DNA of 64,000 bases, taken from positions 1,300,501-1,364,500 of the forward strand of contig NZ_CP045384.1 in NCBI RefSeq assembly GCF_009363615.1, given 5' to 3'. This DNA comes from Ruegeria sp. THAF33 (GTDB taxonomy: Bacteria; Pseudomonadota; Alphaproteobacteria; Rhodobacterales; Rhodobacteraceae). Numbering within the stretch: position 1 is the first letter of the stretch; each line of letters starts with the position of its first letter. The translations under genes and the position numbers were made by a program. This document shows, piece by piece, positions 1 to 8,394 of this stretch. A model generated the notes under the pieces. The model searched no databases. It was not told where the DNA came from and was given only the letters and a program-made list of their open reading frames with translations.

Positions 1-1
1 T

Positions 2-298
2 GCCCGCCCCGGCGCCACCGCAGCAGAGCTGTTTCATGCCATGAACACCGTGCTGACCAAGGCATCCGAAAGCACAGATGCCGGTCGGTTGGGGCACGGG
101 TTGGGAATGTCGCTGACCGAATGGCCGTCGCTCATCCCGACGGACCAGACAGTTCTTGAGCCAGGCATGGTGCTGACCTTGGAGCCGGGCGTTGCCGTTG
201 GTGGCAAGATCTTGGTTCACGAAGAAAACATCGTCGTAACAGACGATGTTCCGCGCTTTATCAGCCCGCGTATCGGGCCGGAGATGATCCAGCTATGA
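2..298 (+). CDS. M24-family hydrolase, C-terminal fragment (DoeA/ectoine hydrolase-like)
   Basis: The reading frame is open from the window edge, so only about the last 98 residues are present. It shows the end of a pita-bread (M24) fold: GHGLGMSLTEWPS, then PGMVLTLEPG and VHEENIVVT, which carry the late histidine and the two glutamates that act as metal ligands in M24 aminopeptidases. Ectoine hydrolase DoeA/EutD and Xaa-Pro dipeptidases end in this way. The stop overlaps the start of the next gene by 4 bp (ATGA), so the two are very likely co-translated. That partner resembles EutA, which favours a DoeA-like role, but the N-terminal half is missing and the substrate cannot be assigned. Confidence 0.75.
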   Translation, partial: ARPGATAAELFHAMNTVLTKASESTDAGRLGHGLGMSLTEWPSLIPTDQTVLEPGMVLTLEPGVAVGGKILVHEENIVVTDDVPRFISPRIGPEMIQL

Positions 299-1005
299 CC
301 TACGTGCCTTACACGCTTGACGAGGACGACCCGCAAGCCCCGCCGCTTGGATTGATTGTTCTTCAAGTCGACGAGACGATTGAGCCGGAGTTCAGCACGA
401 TTTTCTCGGGCCGGAAAAGCCCGTTGTATGTAACACGGATACCCAGCGGCATTGAAGTGACACCGGAAAGCCTGGCCGAGATGGAAGAGGCCCTGCCGGC
501 GGCGGCGGGATTGCTGCCCAGCGCGCGTCCTTTCCGGGTGGTGGGTTATGGCTGCACGTCAGCAAGTTCCGTCATTGGATCAAAGCGTGTGGAGGAACTT
601 GTCAAACAGTCGTGCAATACAAAAGAGGTTACGAACCCTTTGCGCGCGGCCACGGCCTGCGCCGCGGATCTTGGCGTGTCCAGGTTTGCGCTGCTGTCGC
701 CTTATGTCGAAGAGGTCAACGCACCGCTGCGTGCCGCGTTTTCAGAAAACGGAATAACCATGGATGTTTTCGGGACATTCGGGCAGGCCGAAGAGGCAAA
801 GGTTGCTCGGATTTCGGTGCAGTCCGTGATCGAGGCCGCGACGAAACTGGGATCTGATCCGTCGGTCGAGGCCGTTTTCCTCAGCTGTACCAATCTGCGC
901 ACGATGGAAGCCATCCCCGAGATTCGCAAGCGGATCGGCAAGCCTGTTCTTTCAAGCAATCAAAGTCTTGCATGGCATATGGGTCGTCTCAATCTTGCTG
1001 ATTGA
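295..1005 (+). CDS. Asp/Glu racemase / maleate isomerase family protein (EutA-like)
   Basis: A 236-residue protein of the two-cysteine Asp/Glu racemase superfamily, in the maleate cis-trans isomerase / arylmalonate decarboxylase branch. The two expected active-site cysteines are Cys87 in YGCTSAS and Cys198 in LSCTNLR, each in the typical loop after a beta strand. Length fits the family (about 230-260 aa). The start overlaps the upstream M24 stop. EutA of the ectoine utilisation operon has this fold and these neighbours, so a role in opening or isomerising a nitrogenous compound is plausible. The rest of an ectoine operon (transaminase, DoeB deacetylase) is not visible, so the substrate is inference only. 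Confidence 0.75.
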   Translation: MTYVPYTLDEDDPQAPPLGLIVLQVDETIEPEFSTIFSGRKSPLYVTRIPSGIEVTPESLAEMEEALPAAAGLLPSARPFRVVGYGCTSASSVIGSKRVEELVKQSCNTKEVTNPLRAATACAADLGVSRFALLSPYVEEVNAPLRAAFSENGITMDVFGTFGQAEEAKVARISVQSVIEAATKLGSDPSVEAVFLSCTNLRTMEAIPEIRKRIGKPVLSSNQSLAWHMGRLNLAD

Positions 1006-1142
1006 AACAGCAAATATGATATGAATATTCGCAAAAGCGTCATCTAATGTTGCCAAGTGCCTACTGCATGGTCTTAACTGCTGACTACAGATCAATGAAA
1101 TCCGCAACTCTCGGATAATCATTTGACGCAACAGGGGGTCTT

Positions 1143-2243
1143 GTGACCGACACAAATACTGATGCCGCGTTTGTTGAATTCCAACGCGTACAAAAATCTT
1201 ATGATGGCGAGAATCTCGTTGTCAAAGATCTCAACCTTGCAATGCCTAAAGGCGAATTCCTGACCATGCTCGGGCCGTCCGGGTCTGGAAAGACTACCTG
1301 CCTTATGATGCTTGCCGGATTCGAAACCGCCACACATGGCGAAATCCTTCTTGACGGGAAGCCAATCAACAATATCCCTCCACACAAGCGTGGGATTGGC
1401 ATGGTCTTCCAGAACTACGCCCTGTTTCCGCATATGACGGTGGCCGAAAACCTTTCATTCCCCTTGGAAGTTCGCAAATTGGGCAAGTCTGAACGGGATG
1501 AAAAGGTTCAGCGTGCCCTGGATATGGTTCAGATGGGTGCGTTTGGTGGGCGACGCCCGGCTCAGTTGTCTGGCGGTCAACAACAACGAATAGCCTTGGC
1601 GCGCGCCTTGGTTTTTGAACCCGAACTGGTGTTGATGGATGAACCCCTGGGCGCACTGGACAAACAGCTGCGCGAGCATATGCAGTTTGAAATCACGCGT
1701 CTTGCGCATGAGCTTGGAATTACCACGGTCTATGTGACGCATGACCAGACCGAAGCGTTGACTATGTCGGATCGTGTCGCTGTGTTCGACGATGGCCGTA
1801 TTCAGCAGCTTGCACCGCCTGATCAACTTTATGAAGAACCAGAAAACAGCTTTGTTGCCCAATTCATCGGGGAAAACAACACCTTGGAAGGTGTCATTAA
1901 ATCGATTGATGGCGACACATGCCTTGTCCAACTTGATGATGGCTCTGAAATTGACGCGGTTCCGATCAATGTTCGCAATCCGGGTGAAAGGACAAAGGTG
2001 TCAATCCGGCCTGAGCGGGTGGAATTCAACAAGGATCGCTTGCACGCCGATGCTCATACGCTGAAAGCGACTGTCAAAGAATTCATCTACATGGGTGACG
2101 TATTCCGTTTCCGCATGTCCGTTGCAGGAAATGATGAATTCATCGTCAAAACACGGAACGCGCCAGACGCAATCCGCCTGACCCCAGGTCAGGAGATCGA
2201 GATCGGCTGGCTGGCTCAGGATTGTCGTGCGCTCGACGCATAG
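1143..2243 (+). CDS. ABC transporter ATP-binding protein, spermidine/putrescine type (PotA-like)
   Basis: A 366-residue ATPase for the import system encoded by the next three genes. Visible motifs are Walker A GPSGSGKTT, a Q-loop in MVFQNYALFPHM, the signature LSGGQQQR, Walker B LVLMDEP, and the switch histidine in THDQTEAL. The C-terminal third is a TOBE/OB-type regulatory domain (SIRPER is typical of PotA/FbpC-like proteins). It starts with GTG preceded by an AGGGGG ribosome-binding site. The polyamine-type family also carries other cationic nitrogen compounds. The creatinase encoded downstream suggests creatine or a related guanidino compound as substrate; that is inference. Confidence 0.95.
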   Translation: MTDTNTDAAFVEFQRVQKSYDGENLVVKDLNLAMPKGEFLTMLGPSGSGKTTCLMMLAGFETATHGEILLDGKPINNIPPHKRGIGMVFQNYALFPHMTVAENLSFPLEVRKLGKSERDEKVQRALDMVQMGAFGGRRPAQLSGGQQQRIALARALVFEPELVLMDEPLGALDKQLREHMQFEITRLAHELGITTVYVTHDQTEALTMSDRVAVFDDGRIQQLAPPDQLYEEPENSFVAQFIGENNTLEGVIKSIDGDTCLVQLDDGSEIDAVPINVRNPGERTKVSIRPERVEFNKDRLHADAHTLKATVKEFIYMGDVFRFRMSVAGNDEFIVKTRNAPDAIRLTPGQEIEIGWLAQDCRALDA

Positions 2244-2248
2244 GCCAA

Positions 2249-2269
2249 GTCGCGCGGAACAAGCGCGAC
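2249..2269. repeat. Intergenic hairpin between transporter ATPase and binding-protein genes
   Basis: A perfect 7-bp inverted repeat (GTCGCGC / GCGCGAC) around a 7-nt loop lies just after the ATPase stop. No U-tract follows. It is probably an mRNA processing or stability element that lets the binding-protein cistron be expressed differently from the ATPase. Confidence 0.5.
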
Positions 2270-2346
2270 CTCACTGAGGGACCGGCTGGTGAAAACCCGT
2301 GCATCAGTCGACCACACACATAAACGGGAAGAACTGGGAGTAATTC

Positions 2347-3438
2347 ATGAAGAAAACCAAAACATTGTTGACAGCAGCTGCAGTTGGGGCGGTTGCCGGC
2401 GGTGCGTTCGCCGAGGAGATGACGATCGTTTCCTGGGGCGGCGCTTATTCCAAATCGCAGCTGAAGGCGTATCACGAGCCCTATTCTGAAAAGACAGGTG
2501 TCACCATCCTGAATGATGACAGCTCGGCCGAAGCGGTTGCAAAACTGCGCGCGATGAACGAAGCCGGCAATATCACCTGGGACGTGGTCGATGTTGTGGC
2601 CGCAGACGCAATTCGTCTGTGTGACGAAGGGCTTGCGCTGGAAATCGACTTTGACACCCAGCTTGCGCCTGCGCCGGATGGCACACCTGCCTCGGAAGAT
2701 TTCGGCGACCTGTTGGTCAGCGACTGCTTTATTCCGCAGATCGTGTATTCGACCACCTTCGGTTACCGTACTGACCTGGTCGGCGATACACCCCCAACCG
2801 ATATCTGCGCTGTATTCGATCTGGAAGCTTACCCCGGCAAGCGCTCGTTGGAAAAACGCCCGATCAACAATATGGAATGGGCCCTTTTGTGCGATGGCGT
2901 CGCGAAGGAAGATGTCTATGACGTTCTGGCCACTCCGGAAGGTCAGGATCAGGCGCTGGCCAAGTTAGACACCATCAAAGACAGCGTTGTCTGGTGGTCT
3001 GCGGGTGCCGACACGCCGCAGCTGCTGGCCGATGGAGAGGTTGTCATGGGTTCTACCTATAACGGCCGTTTGTTCAGCGTAATCGAAGAGCAGAAGCAGC
3101 CGGTCGCCATGCTTTGGGACGCTCAGGTGTTCGATCTGGATGGTTGGATCATTCCCGCCGGTCTGAGCGAAGAGCGTCAGAAGCGCGCGCTGGACTACAT
3201 CATGTTCGCGACCGATACCCAGCGTCTGGCGGATCAGGCCAAGTACATCTCGTACGGCCCGGCCCGTGCATCGTCGGCTCCGCTGGTGGGTAAGCATGCC
3301 GAACTGGGTATCGATATGGCACCCCATATGCCAACCGATCCGGAAAACGCCAAGAACACGTTCCTGTACAACTATGAGTTCTGGGCGGACTACCGTGACG
3401 ACATCGACGCCAAATTCCAGGCGTGGCTGGCGCAATAA
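2347..3438 (+). CDS. ABC transporter periplasmic binding protein, spermidine/putrescine type (PotD-like)
   Basis: A 363-residue periplasmic solute receptor. The first 22 residues form a Sec signal (KK, then an alanine-rich core) with a likely cut after AFA. The mature protein opens with MTIVSWGGAYSKSQ, typical of PotD/PotF-like receptors, and continues with the aromatic-rich pocket of that family. A GGGAG-like ribosome-binding site lies 8-9 nt before the ATG. It sits between the ATPase and two permease genes in one transcription unit. PotD homologues bind polyamines, but divergent members bind other cations. The adjacent creatinase suggests creatine/creatinine as ligand (inference). Confidence 0.93.
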   Translation: MKKTKTLLTAAAVGAVAGGAFAEEMTIVSWGGAYSKSQLKAYHEPYSEKTGVTILNDDSSAEAVAKLRAMNEAGNITWDVVDVVAADAIRLCDEGLALEIDFDTQLAPAPDGTPASEDFGDLLVSDCFIPQIVYSTTFGYRTDLVGDTPPTDICAVFDLEAYPGKRSLEKRPINNMEWALLCDGVAKEDVYDVLATPEGQDQALAKLDTIKDSVVWWSAGADTPQLLADGEVVMGSTYNGRLFSVIEEQKQPVAMLWDAQVFDLDGWIIPAGLSEERQKRALDYIMFATDTQRLADQAKYISYGPARASSAPLVGKHAELGIDMAPHMPTDPENAKNTFLYNYEFWADYRDDIDAKFQAWLAQ

Positions 3439-3461
3439 TCCAGTTTTGAATTGGTGACACT

Positions 3462-3487
3462 GTCAGGGGCGGGAAACTGCCCCTGAC
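3462..3487 (+). terminator. Strong hairpin after binding-protein gene, probable partial terminator / mRNA stabiliser
   Basis: A perfect 9-bp stem (GTCAGGGGC / GCCCCTGAC) with an 8-nt loop lies in the 72-bp gap before the first permease gene. It is followed by CCCAAAAAAG rather than T residues, so full termination is unlikely. Such hairpins after binding-protein genes commonly keep the receptor mRNA in excess over permease mRNA. Confidence 0.55.
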
Positions 3488-3510
3488 CCCAAAAAAGCCA
3501 AGGGGCAACA

Positions 3511-4785
3511 ATGACCGACGCCACCCAAAACGCGGGCCCTATGCTGGCCGCTGATGGAACACCGCTCAAGCAGTCGCTGGCGCGGTCGCTACGCAGGCAA
3601 AAGCTCCGGGCGTTGCTGTTGGTCGCTCCGCTTCTCCTCTTTGTCCTGTTTTCATTCATCGTTCCCATTGCATCGATGCTGTTCAGGTCCGTTGAAAACA
3701 GTATCGTGTCCGACACGCTTCCCTTGACCGTGGAAGCCCTGAACAACTGGGACGAGCAGTCAGGTGAGTTGCCGGGTGAGGATGTATACGAGGCCTTTGT
3801 CCGCGACATGATTGTTGCGATTGACAACAAAGAGCACACAAGGCTCGGTTCGCGTTTGAACTACGAAGAGACTGGCATGTCTTCGATGTTCCGCAGGTCC
3901 GGGCGCCAGATCAAAAAACTGGACCCTGAAACGGATGGGCCGTTCAAGGAAAAATTGATCGAGATTCATGACGGATGGGGAGATCCGCAAACCTGGCGAG
4001 TGATCAAGACCCACTCACCAGCGATTACCAATGGTTACTTCCTGAATGCCGTCGATATGCGCAGAACCCCGGAAGGCGCACAGGCCCAACCCGAAGACAA
4101 GCAAATCCTGATAAAGCTTTTTGGACGTACTCTGTTCATGTCGCTCGTAATAACAGGTGCTTGTATCCTGCTTGCTTATCCTGTCAGTTATTTGTTGGCG
4201 ACACTTCCGATGCGGGTATCGAACCTGTTGATGATACTTGTCCTTTTGCCCTTCTGGACGTCCCTTCTGGTTCGAACGTCCGCCTGGAAGGTCATGTTGC
4301 AGCAACAGGGGGTTATTAACGATACCCTCGTTTGGTTGGGGCTGGTCGCTGATGACGCTCGCCTGATCATAATCAACAACCAGATCGGCACCATCATCGC
4401 GATGACACACATCCTTTTGCCGTTCATGATCCTGCCAATGTATTCGGTGATGCAGACCATTCCGCCGTCTTACACGCGTGCGGCCAAATCCATGGGTGCA
4501 ACGAACTGGACGACGTTCTGGCGCATCTACTTCCCGCAATCCGTGCCCGGAATCGGTGCCGGTTCGATCCTCGTGTTCATTCTGGCGATTGGGTACTACA
4601 TCACGCCCGAGATCGTGGGCGGCACCAAGGGCGTCTTCATCTCGAACCGGATTGCCTATCACATCTCGTCCTCACTGAACTGGGGGCTGGCTGCGGCCTT
4701 GGGTACGATCCTTCTGGCGGTCGTTCTGTTGCTCTACTGGGTCTACGACAAGATCGTGGGCATCGATAACGTGAAGTTGGGATAA
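3511..4785 (+). CDS. ABC transporter permease, PotB-like, with large periplasmic insert
   Basis: A 424-residue inner-membrane permease of the polyamine-type importer. The cytoplasmic N-terminus is followed by one membrane helix (about residues 33-55). A long hydrophilic stretch (about 60-200) follows, then a block of five more helices. The EAA loop that docks the ATPase is seen as AAKSMGATNWTTFWRIYFP. PotB proteins are usually near 280-300 aa, so the roughly 130-residue insert after helix 1 is the unusual feature. A start ATG follows AGGGGCAACA. The stop is only 5 bp from the partner permease gene. Confidence 0.92.
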   Translation: MTDATQNAGPMLAADGTPLKQSLARSLRRQKLRALLLVAPLLLFVLFSFIVPIASMLFRSVENSIVSDTLPLTVEALNNWDEQSGELPGEDVYEAFVRDMIVAIDNKEHTRLGSRLNYEETGMSSMFRRSGRQIKKLDPETDGPFKEKLIEIHDGWGDPQTWRVIKTHSPAITNGYFLNAVDMRRTPEGAQAQPEDKQILIKLFGRTLFMSLVITGACILLAYPVSYLLATLPMRVSNLLMILVLLPFWTSLLVRTSAWKVMLQQQGVINDTLVWLGLVADDARLIIINNQIGTIIAMTHILLPFMILPMYSVMQTIPPSYTRAAKSMGATNWTTFWRIYFPQSVPGIGAGSILVFILAIGYYITPEIVGGTKGVFISNRIAYHISSSLNWGLAAALGTILLAVVLLLYWVYDKIVGIDNVKLG

Positions 4786-4790
4786 TCAAG

Positions 4791-6002
4791 ATGGCAGCAC
4801 TGACACCGATATCCCGCAAACCCATGTCCATGGTTTTGCCCAGTGTCGCACTTGCCGGGGCATTTGCCGGCATTTTCGTCGGGGCCGGAAATGGTTCGGT
4901 CCTTCTGGGCATACTGGGCGGAGCCGTCCTGATCGCGGGGCTGGCCTGGGTCTACATAAATATCGTGAAGAACGAAAACCTCGCACGCTTGATCAATATC
5001 ATCGGATTCGGTGTCGTGGGTTTTTTAGTGGCCGGGTTGATGGGCGGTGTATTGGGGCTGCTCGGCGGCTGGTTTTTCGCCTGGTTTATCTATTGGTTGT
5101 ATGAGGGGCGGTATCGGCGCAAGCTGCTGCCGTATCTCACGGCACAACAGGTTTTCTATCACTACCTGTTTCGCGTGATCTGTGGTGCGATCTTCGTCTT
5201 TCTGATCACGCCGATTCTGGTGGTGTTGCCGTTGTCTTTCAACGCGCAGGACTTCTTTACCTTCACGCCCGAGATGCTGCGGCTTGATCCGGAAGGCTAT
5301 TCGCTGAAGCATTACCGAGATTTCTTCACCAACAACGAATGGCAACGCAGCTTCAAGAATTCGCTGATCATCGCGCCGATTGCGACGGTTATCTCGGTAA
5401 CGTTGGGAACGCTGGCCGCGATCGGGCTCAGCCAGTCTCACGTTCCAGGACGCCGTGCGATCATGGGAATTCTGATTTCGCCTATGATTGTTCCGCTGAT
5501 CATCTCGGCGACGGGTATGTTCTTTTTCTACAGTGATATCGGACGTTTCCTCGAAGGTACACTTGGCATGAACAAGAACTTCGTAGGCTATCTGAAAGTT
5601 ATCCTGGCCCACGCAGTGCTAGGTATTCCCTTTGTGATCATCACCGTGACGGCGACCCTGGTGGGCTTTGATCGATCTCTGACACGGGCGGCGGCCAATA
5701 TGGGCGCAGGGCCCGTTAGGACCTTCTTCAAGATACAAATGCCGTTGATTTTGCCGGGCGTAATCTCGGGCGGCCTGTTTGCCTTCATCACATCGTTCGA
5801 CGAAGTGGTCGTGGTCTTGTTTGTGGGATCCGCCTCGCAAAAGACATTGCCGTGGCAGATGTTCACCGGCCTGCGGGAACAGATCAGTCCAACCATTCTG
5901 GCGGTCGCGACAATCCTTGTGGTCCTATCCATTGCCCTGCTGACGACGGTCGAACTGTTGCGGCGCCGGTCAGAGCGTCTGCGGGGTCTTTCACCCGCTT
6001 GA
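4791..6002 (+). CDS. ABC transporter permease, PotC-like, with N-terminal membrane extension
   Basis: A 403-residue second permease of the same importer. The C-terminal about 270 residues are a normal PotC core with five to six helices and an EAA loop (AAANMGAGPVRTFFKIQMP). The N-terminal about 120 residues add three glycine/alanine-rich hydrophobic segments (near 15-35, 37-58 and 68-100) not found in ordinary PotC. Both permeases of this system therefore carry extra domains. The gene lies 5 bp downstream of its partner and is followed after 163 bp by creatinase on the same strand. Confidence 0.92.
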   Translation: MAALTPISRKPMSMVLPSVALAGAFAGIFVGAGNGSVLLGILGGAVLIAGLAWVYINIVKNENLARLINIIGFGVVGFLVAGLMGGVLGLLGGWFFAWFIYWLYEGRYRRKLLPYLTAQQVFYHYLFRVICGAIFVFLITPILVVLPLSFNAQDFFTFTPEMLRLDPEGYSLKHYRDFFTNNEWQRSFKNSLIIAPIATVISVTLGTLAAIGLSQSHVPGRRAIMGILISPMIVPLIISATGMFFFYSDIGRFLEGTLGMNKNFVGYLKVILAHAVLGIPFVIITVTATLVGFDRSLTRAAANMGAGPVRTFFKIQMPLILPGVISGGLFAFITSFDEVVVVLFVGSASQKTLPWQMFTGLREQISPTILAVATILVVLSIALLTTVELLRRRSERLRGLSPA

Positions 6003-6165
6003 CGCAGCAAACCGTCTGATCTAACGATTCACCTGTTCATCTCTGCCGCGATGGCGTCGCGGCGACTACGGAGGTGATCGGCTCTCGGACCCCGAGACCG
6101 CCTGTCCTGAACGCCGGGACATGTGGCCGGGAAAATGCATGTCCGGCATAGATGAGAGACCAAAG

Positions 6166-7386
6166 ATGACTGACATTTCTAACCGCCCTCAGTTCTTCAC
6201 CTGCCATAATGGCGACAAGGCCCCGTTGCCGTTCAGCAAATCCGAATATGACCGCCGTCTTGGCAAGCTGCGCGCGATCATGGCCCAGCGGGATATCCCG
6301 GTGGTGCTGCTGACATCGATGCAGAATATCGCCTATTATTCGGGCTTTCTGTACTGTGCGTTCGGGCGCCCTTATGGCTGTGTTGTAACCCAGGACAACT
6401 GCACCACCGTTTCCGCCAATATTGATGCCGGACAACCCTGGCGCCGGTCGGTTGGAGACAATGTGATTTATACAGACTGGAAACGCGACAACTATTGGCG
6501 GGCAGTTGCGAGCCTGATCGGGAATGCAAAGCGGATCGGCATCGAAGGCGACCACATGACGCTTGCGGCGCGCGACACGGCGCTGAACACGCTGGACAAG
6601 CCAGAGTTGGTTGACATCGCGGCCGACACCATGGCTGCGCGGATGATCAAATCCGCTGAAGAGATCGAATTGATCAAGGGTGGAGCGCGCACGGCCGATG
6701 TGGGTGGTGCTGCGATCCATGCCGCAATCCGCGAAGGCGCAACCGAAATCGAAATTGCGATGGCTGGTCGAGACGCGATGGAAGTGGAAATCGCGCGGGC
6801 CTATCCGGATGCCGAATACCGCGACACATGGGTTTGGTTTCAGTCGGGTTTGAACACCGACGGCGCGCATAACCCGGTCACCAAACGCGCGTTGCAAAAA
6901 GGTGATATCCTGTCGCTGAACACCTTTCCGATGATCTCGGGCTATTACACCGCCCTGGAACGGACCCTGTTTCTGGGCGAGCCGGATGCCGACAGCCTGC
7001 GCCTGTGGAAGGCCAATGTGGCCGCGCATGAACTTGGATTGAGCCTGATCAAACCCGGTGCCACATGTTCCGGTATCACCGCCGAGATCAACCGGTTTTT
7101 TGCCGACGAAGGCCTGCTTCGATATCGTTCCTTCGGCTATGGGCACTCGTTTGGTGTTCTGAGCCACTACTATGGTCGCGAAGCCGGTCTGGAACTTCGC
7201 GAAGACATCGACACAGTGCTGGAACCCGGCATGGTGGTCTCGATTGAGCCGATGCTGTGGATCCCCGAAGGCCAGCCCGGTGCTGGCGGTTACAGGGAAC
7301 ACGATATTCTGGTGGTGGGCGAAGGCGGAGCCGAAAACATCACAGGCTTCCCCTACGGGCCGGGACACAACATTATCGACGCCTGA
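6166..7386 (+). CDS. Creatinase (creatine amidinohydrolase)
   Basis: A 406-residue protein that should hydrolyse creatine to sarcosine and urea in the cytoplasm. It follows the Pseudomonas creatinase sequence closely as I recall it: SFGYGHSFG, HYYGREAGLELREDIDT and GAGGYREHDIL are near-identical blocks. The catalytic histidine is His235 (GLNTDGAHNPVT; His232 in P. putida), with Glu265 (YYTALERT) and Glu361 (VSIEPM). The M24 metal-binding aspartates are absent, as expected for this non-metal branch of the fold. An in-frame ATG lies upstream at 6121, but 6166 has the GAGAG-like site and gives the usual length. The upstream ABC importer is the likely source of substrate. Alternative: a very close guanidino-acid hydrolase. 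Confidence 0.93.
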   Translation: MTDISNRPQFFTCHNGDKAPLPFSKSEYDRRLGKLRAIMAQRDIPVVLLTSMQNIAYYSGFLYCAFGRPYGCVVTQDNCTTVSANIDAGQPWRRSVGDNVIYTDWKRDNYWRAVASLIGNAKRIGIEGDHMTLAARDTALNTLDKPELVDIAADTMAARMIKSAEEIELIKGGARTADVGGAAIHAAIREGATEIEIAMAGRDAMEVEIARAYPDAEYRDTWVWFQSGLNTDGAHNPVTKRALQKGDILSLNTFPMISGYYTALERTLFLGEPDADSLRLWKANVAAHELGLSLIKPGATCSGITAEINRFFADEGLLRYRSFGYGHSFGVLSHYYGREAGLELREDIDTVLEPGMVVSIEPMLWIPEGQPGAGGYREHDILVVGEGGAENITGFPYGPGHNIIDA

Positions 7387-7392
7387 GGTTTT

Positions 7393-7420
7393 GGGTGGAG
7401 CTTCCGCTCCACCCGCTTTT
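7393..7420 (+). terminator. Rho-independent terminator after creatinase
   Basis: A perfect 9-bp stem (GGGTGGAGC / GCTCCACCC) with a TTCC loop is followed by GCTTTT. It begins 7 bp after the creatinase stop and runs up to the stop of the convergent ureohydrolase gene. Confidence 0.85.
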
Positions 7421-8394
7421 CACGTGCGTCGGGCACGTTCGTGAAAAATGAAACCCAGAAAATTTAACAGCAGCTGCGCCGCCAGAATCTGAGTGCTTTC
7501 AGTGGGGTCATAGGCGGGGGCCACCTCGACCAGATCGATGCCCACCACGTCACCCCTTTTCGCCAGCCCCTGAAGGATTTCCAGAATGTCGTAATACAAA
7601 AAACCTCCATGGCTCGGAGTTCCGGTTCCGGGCGCGATCGAGGGGCAGAACGCATCGATATCGATCGTTACATAGTACCGTTTGCCTTCGGGAATGCGGT
7701 CAAGAACGGCCTCTGTTCCCAATCTGCGAACCTGCCGCACGGACAGGATGTCCGATCCGCGCGCACGCGCGTCGTCATACCCTTCCTTGGCGGTGGACGA
7801 TACGTTTCGAATGCCCAACTGGGTCATCCCTGAAACATAGTCTTTCTCGATCGCGCGGCGCATGGGATTTCCGTGCCCGTTGGTGACGCCGTGACGTTCA
7901 TCTACAAAGTCCAAATGCGCATCGATTTGAACAACATGGATCGGGCCGTTTTCGGCGCAGTCGCTTTCAAATGCGGAAATGCAGGGGATGTTGACCGAGT
8001 GATCACCGCCAATCACCAGCGGAAGTGCCCCGGCCTCGAGAATTTTTTGCACGCCAAAGGCTATGTTCTTGTGGCTCGTCTCGGTCTTGGTGTGGACAAT
8101 ATCCGCATCGCCCAGGTCGACGATCCGAACCGAGCCGTCCAGATAGGTCGCGTCATCCTCATGATCATAGGCGCCGGCATGGCCAAAACTGAAAAGTGTC
8201 GATGCCTCTCGCACGGCCCGAGGACCAAAACGCGCGCCGGGGCGCCACTGAGTTCCAAAGTCGAACGGCGCGCCGAGCACGCAAACGTCGGCGTCAATTT
8301 TGTCCCAGTTCTCGATATATGGAGATTTTGCAAAGGTCGATATTCCGACAAAAGGAAGATTCAGTCGCCCGGACGCATATCCATGTTCCTGCAC
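7420..8394 (-). CDS. Arginase-family ureohydrolase (agmatinase / guanidino-acid hydrolase)
   Basis: A 324-residue manganese ureohydrolase that releases urea from a guanidino compound. All metal ligands are visible: His132 in IGGDHS, Asp158/His160/Asp162 in DAHLD, and Asp245/Asp247 in DIDAFCPSIAPGTGTP. The usual DxD-xx-D-P is DID-AFC-P here, a Cys where most agmatinases have Asp. I start at GTG 8394, preceded by AAAGGACC at good spacing; an ATG at 8439 lacks a ribosome-binding site. It converges on creatinase, another urea-releasing guanidino hydrolase. Agmatine, guanidinobutyrate or guanidinopropionate are all possible substrates. Confidence 0.88.
   Translation of the reverse strand: MQEHGYASGRLNLPFVGISTFAKSPYIENWDKIDADVCVLGAPFDFGTQWRPGARFGPRAVREASTLFSFGHAGAYDHEDDATYLDGSVRIVDLGDADIVHTKTETSHKNIAFGVQKILEAGALPLVIGGDHSVNIPCISAFESDCAENGPIHVVQIDAHLDFVDERHGVTNGHGNPMRRAIEKDYVSGMTQLGIRNVSSTAKEGYDDARARGSDILSVRQVRRLGTEAVLDRIPEGKRYYVTIDIDAFCPSIAPGTGTPSHGGFLYYDILEILQGLAKRGDVVGIDLVEVAPAYDPTESTQILAAQLLLNFLGFIFHERARRT

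Noticed and set aside
1143..6002. Straightforward annotation of the importer as a polyamine transporter
   Set aside because: Subunits are polyamine-type, but the downstream creatinase and the unusual permease extensions make polyamine specificity doubtful; kept as family-level call only.
6037..7368. 443-codon minus-strand open frame opposite creatinase
   Set aside because: It lies wholly opposite a gene with clear catalytic residues; its translation is Arg/His-rich without family motifs. A shadow of GC-rich codon use.
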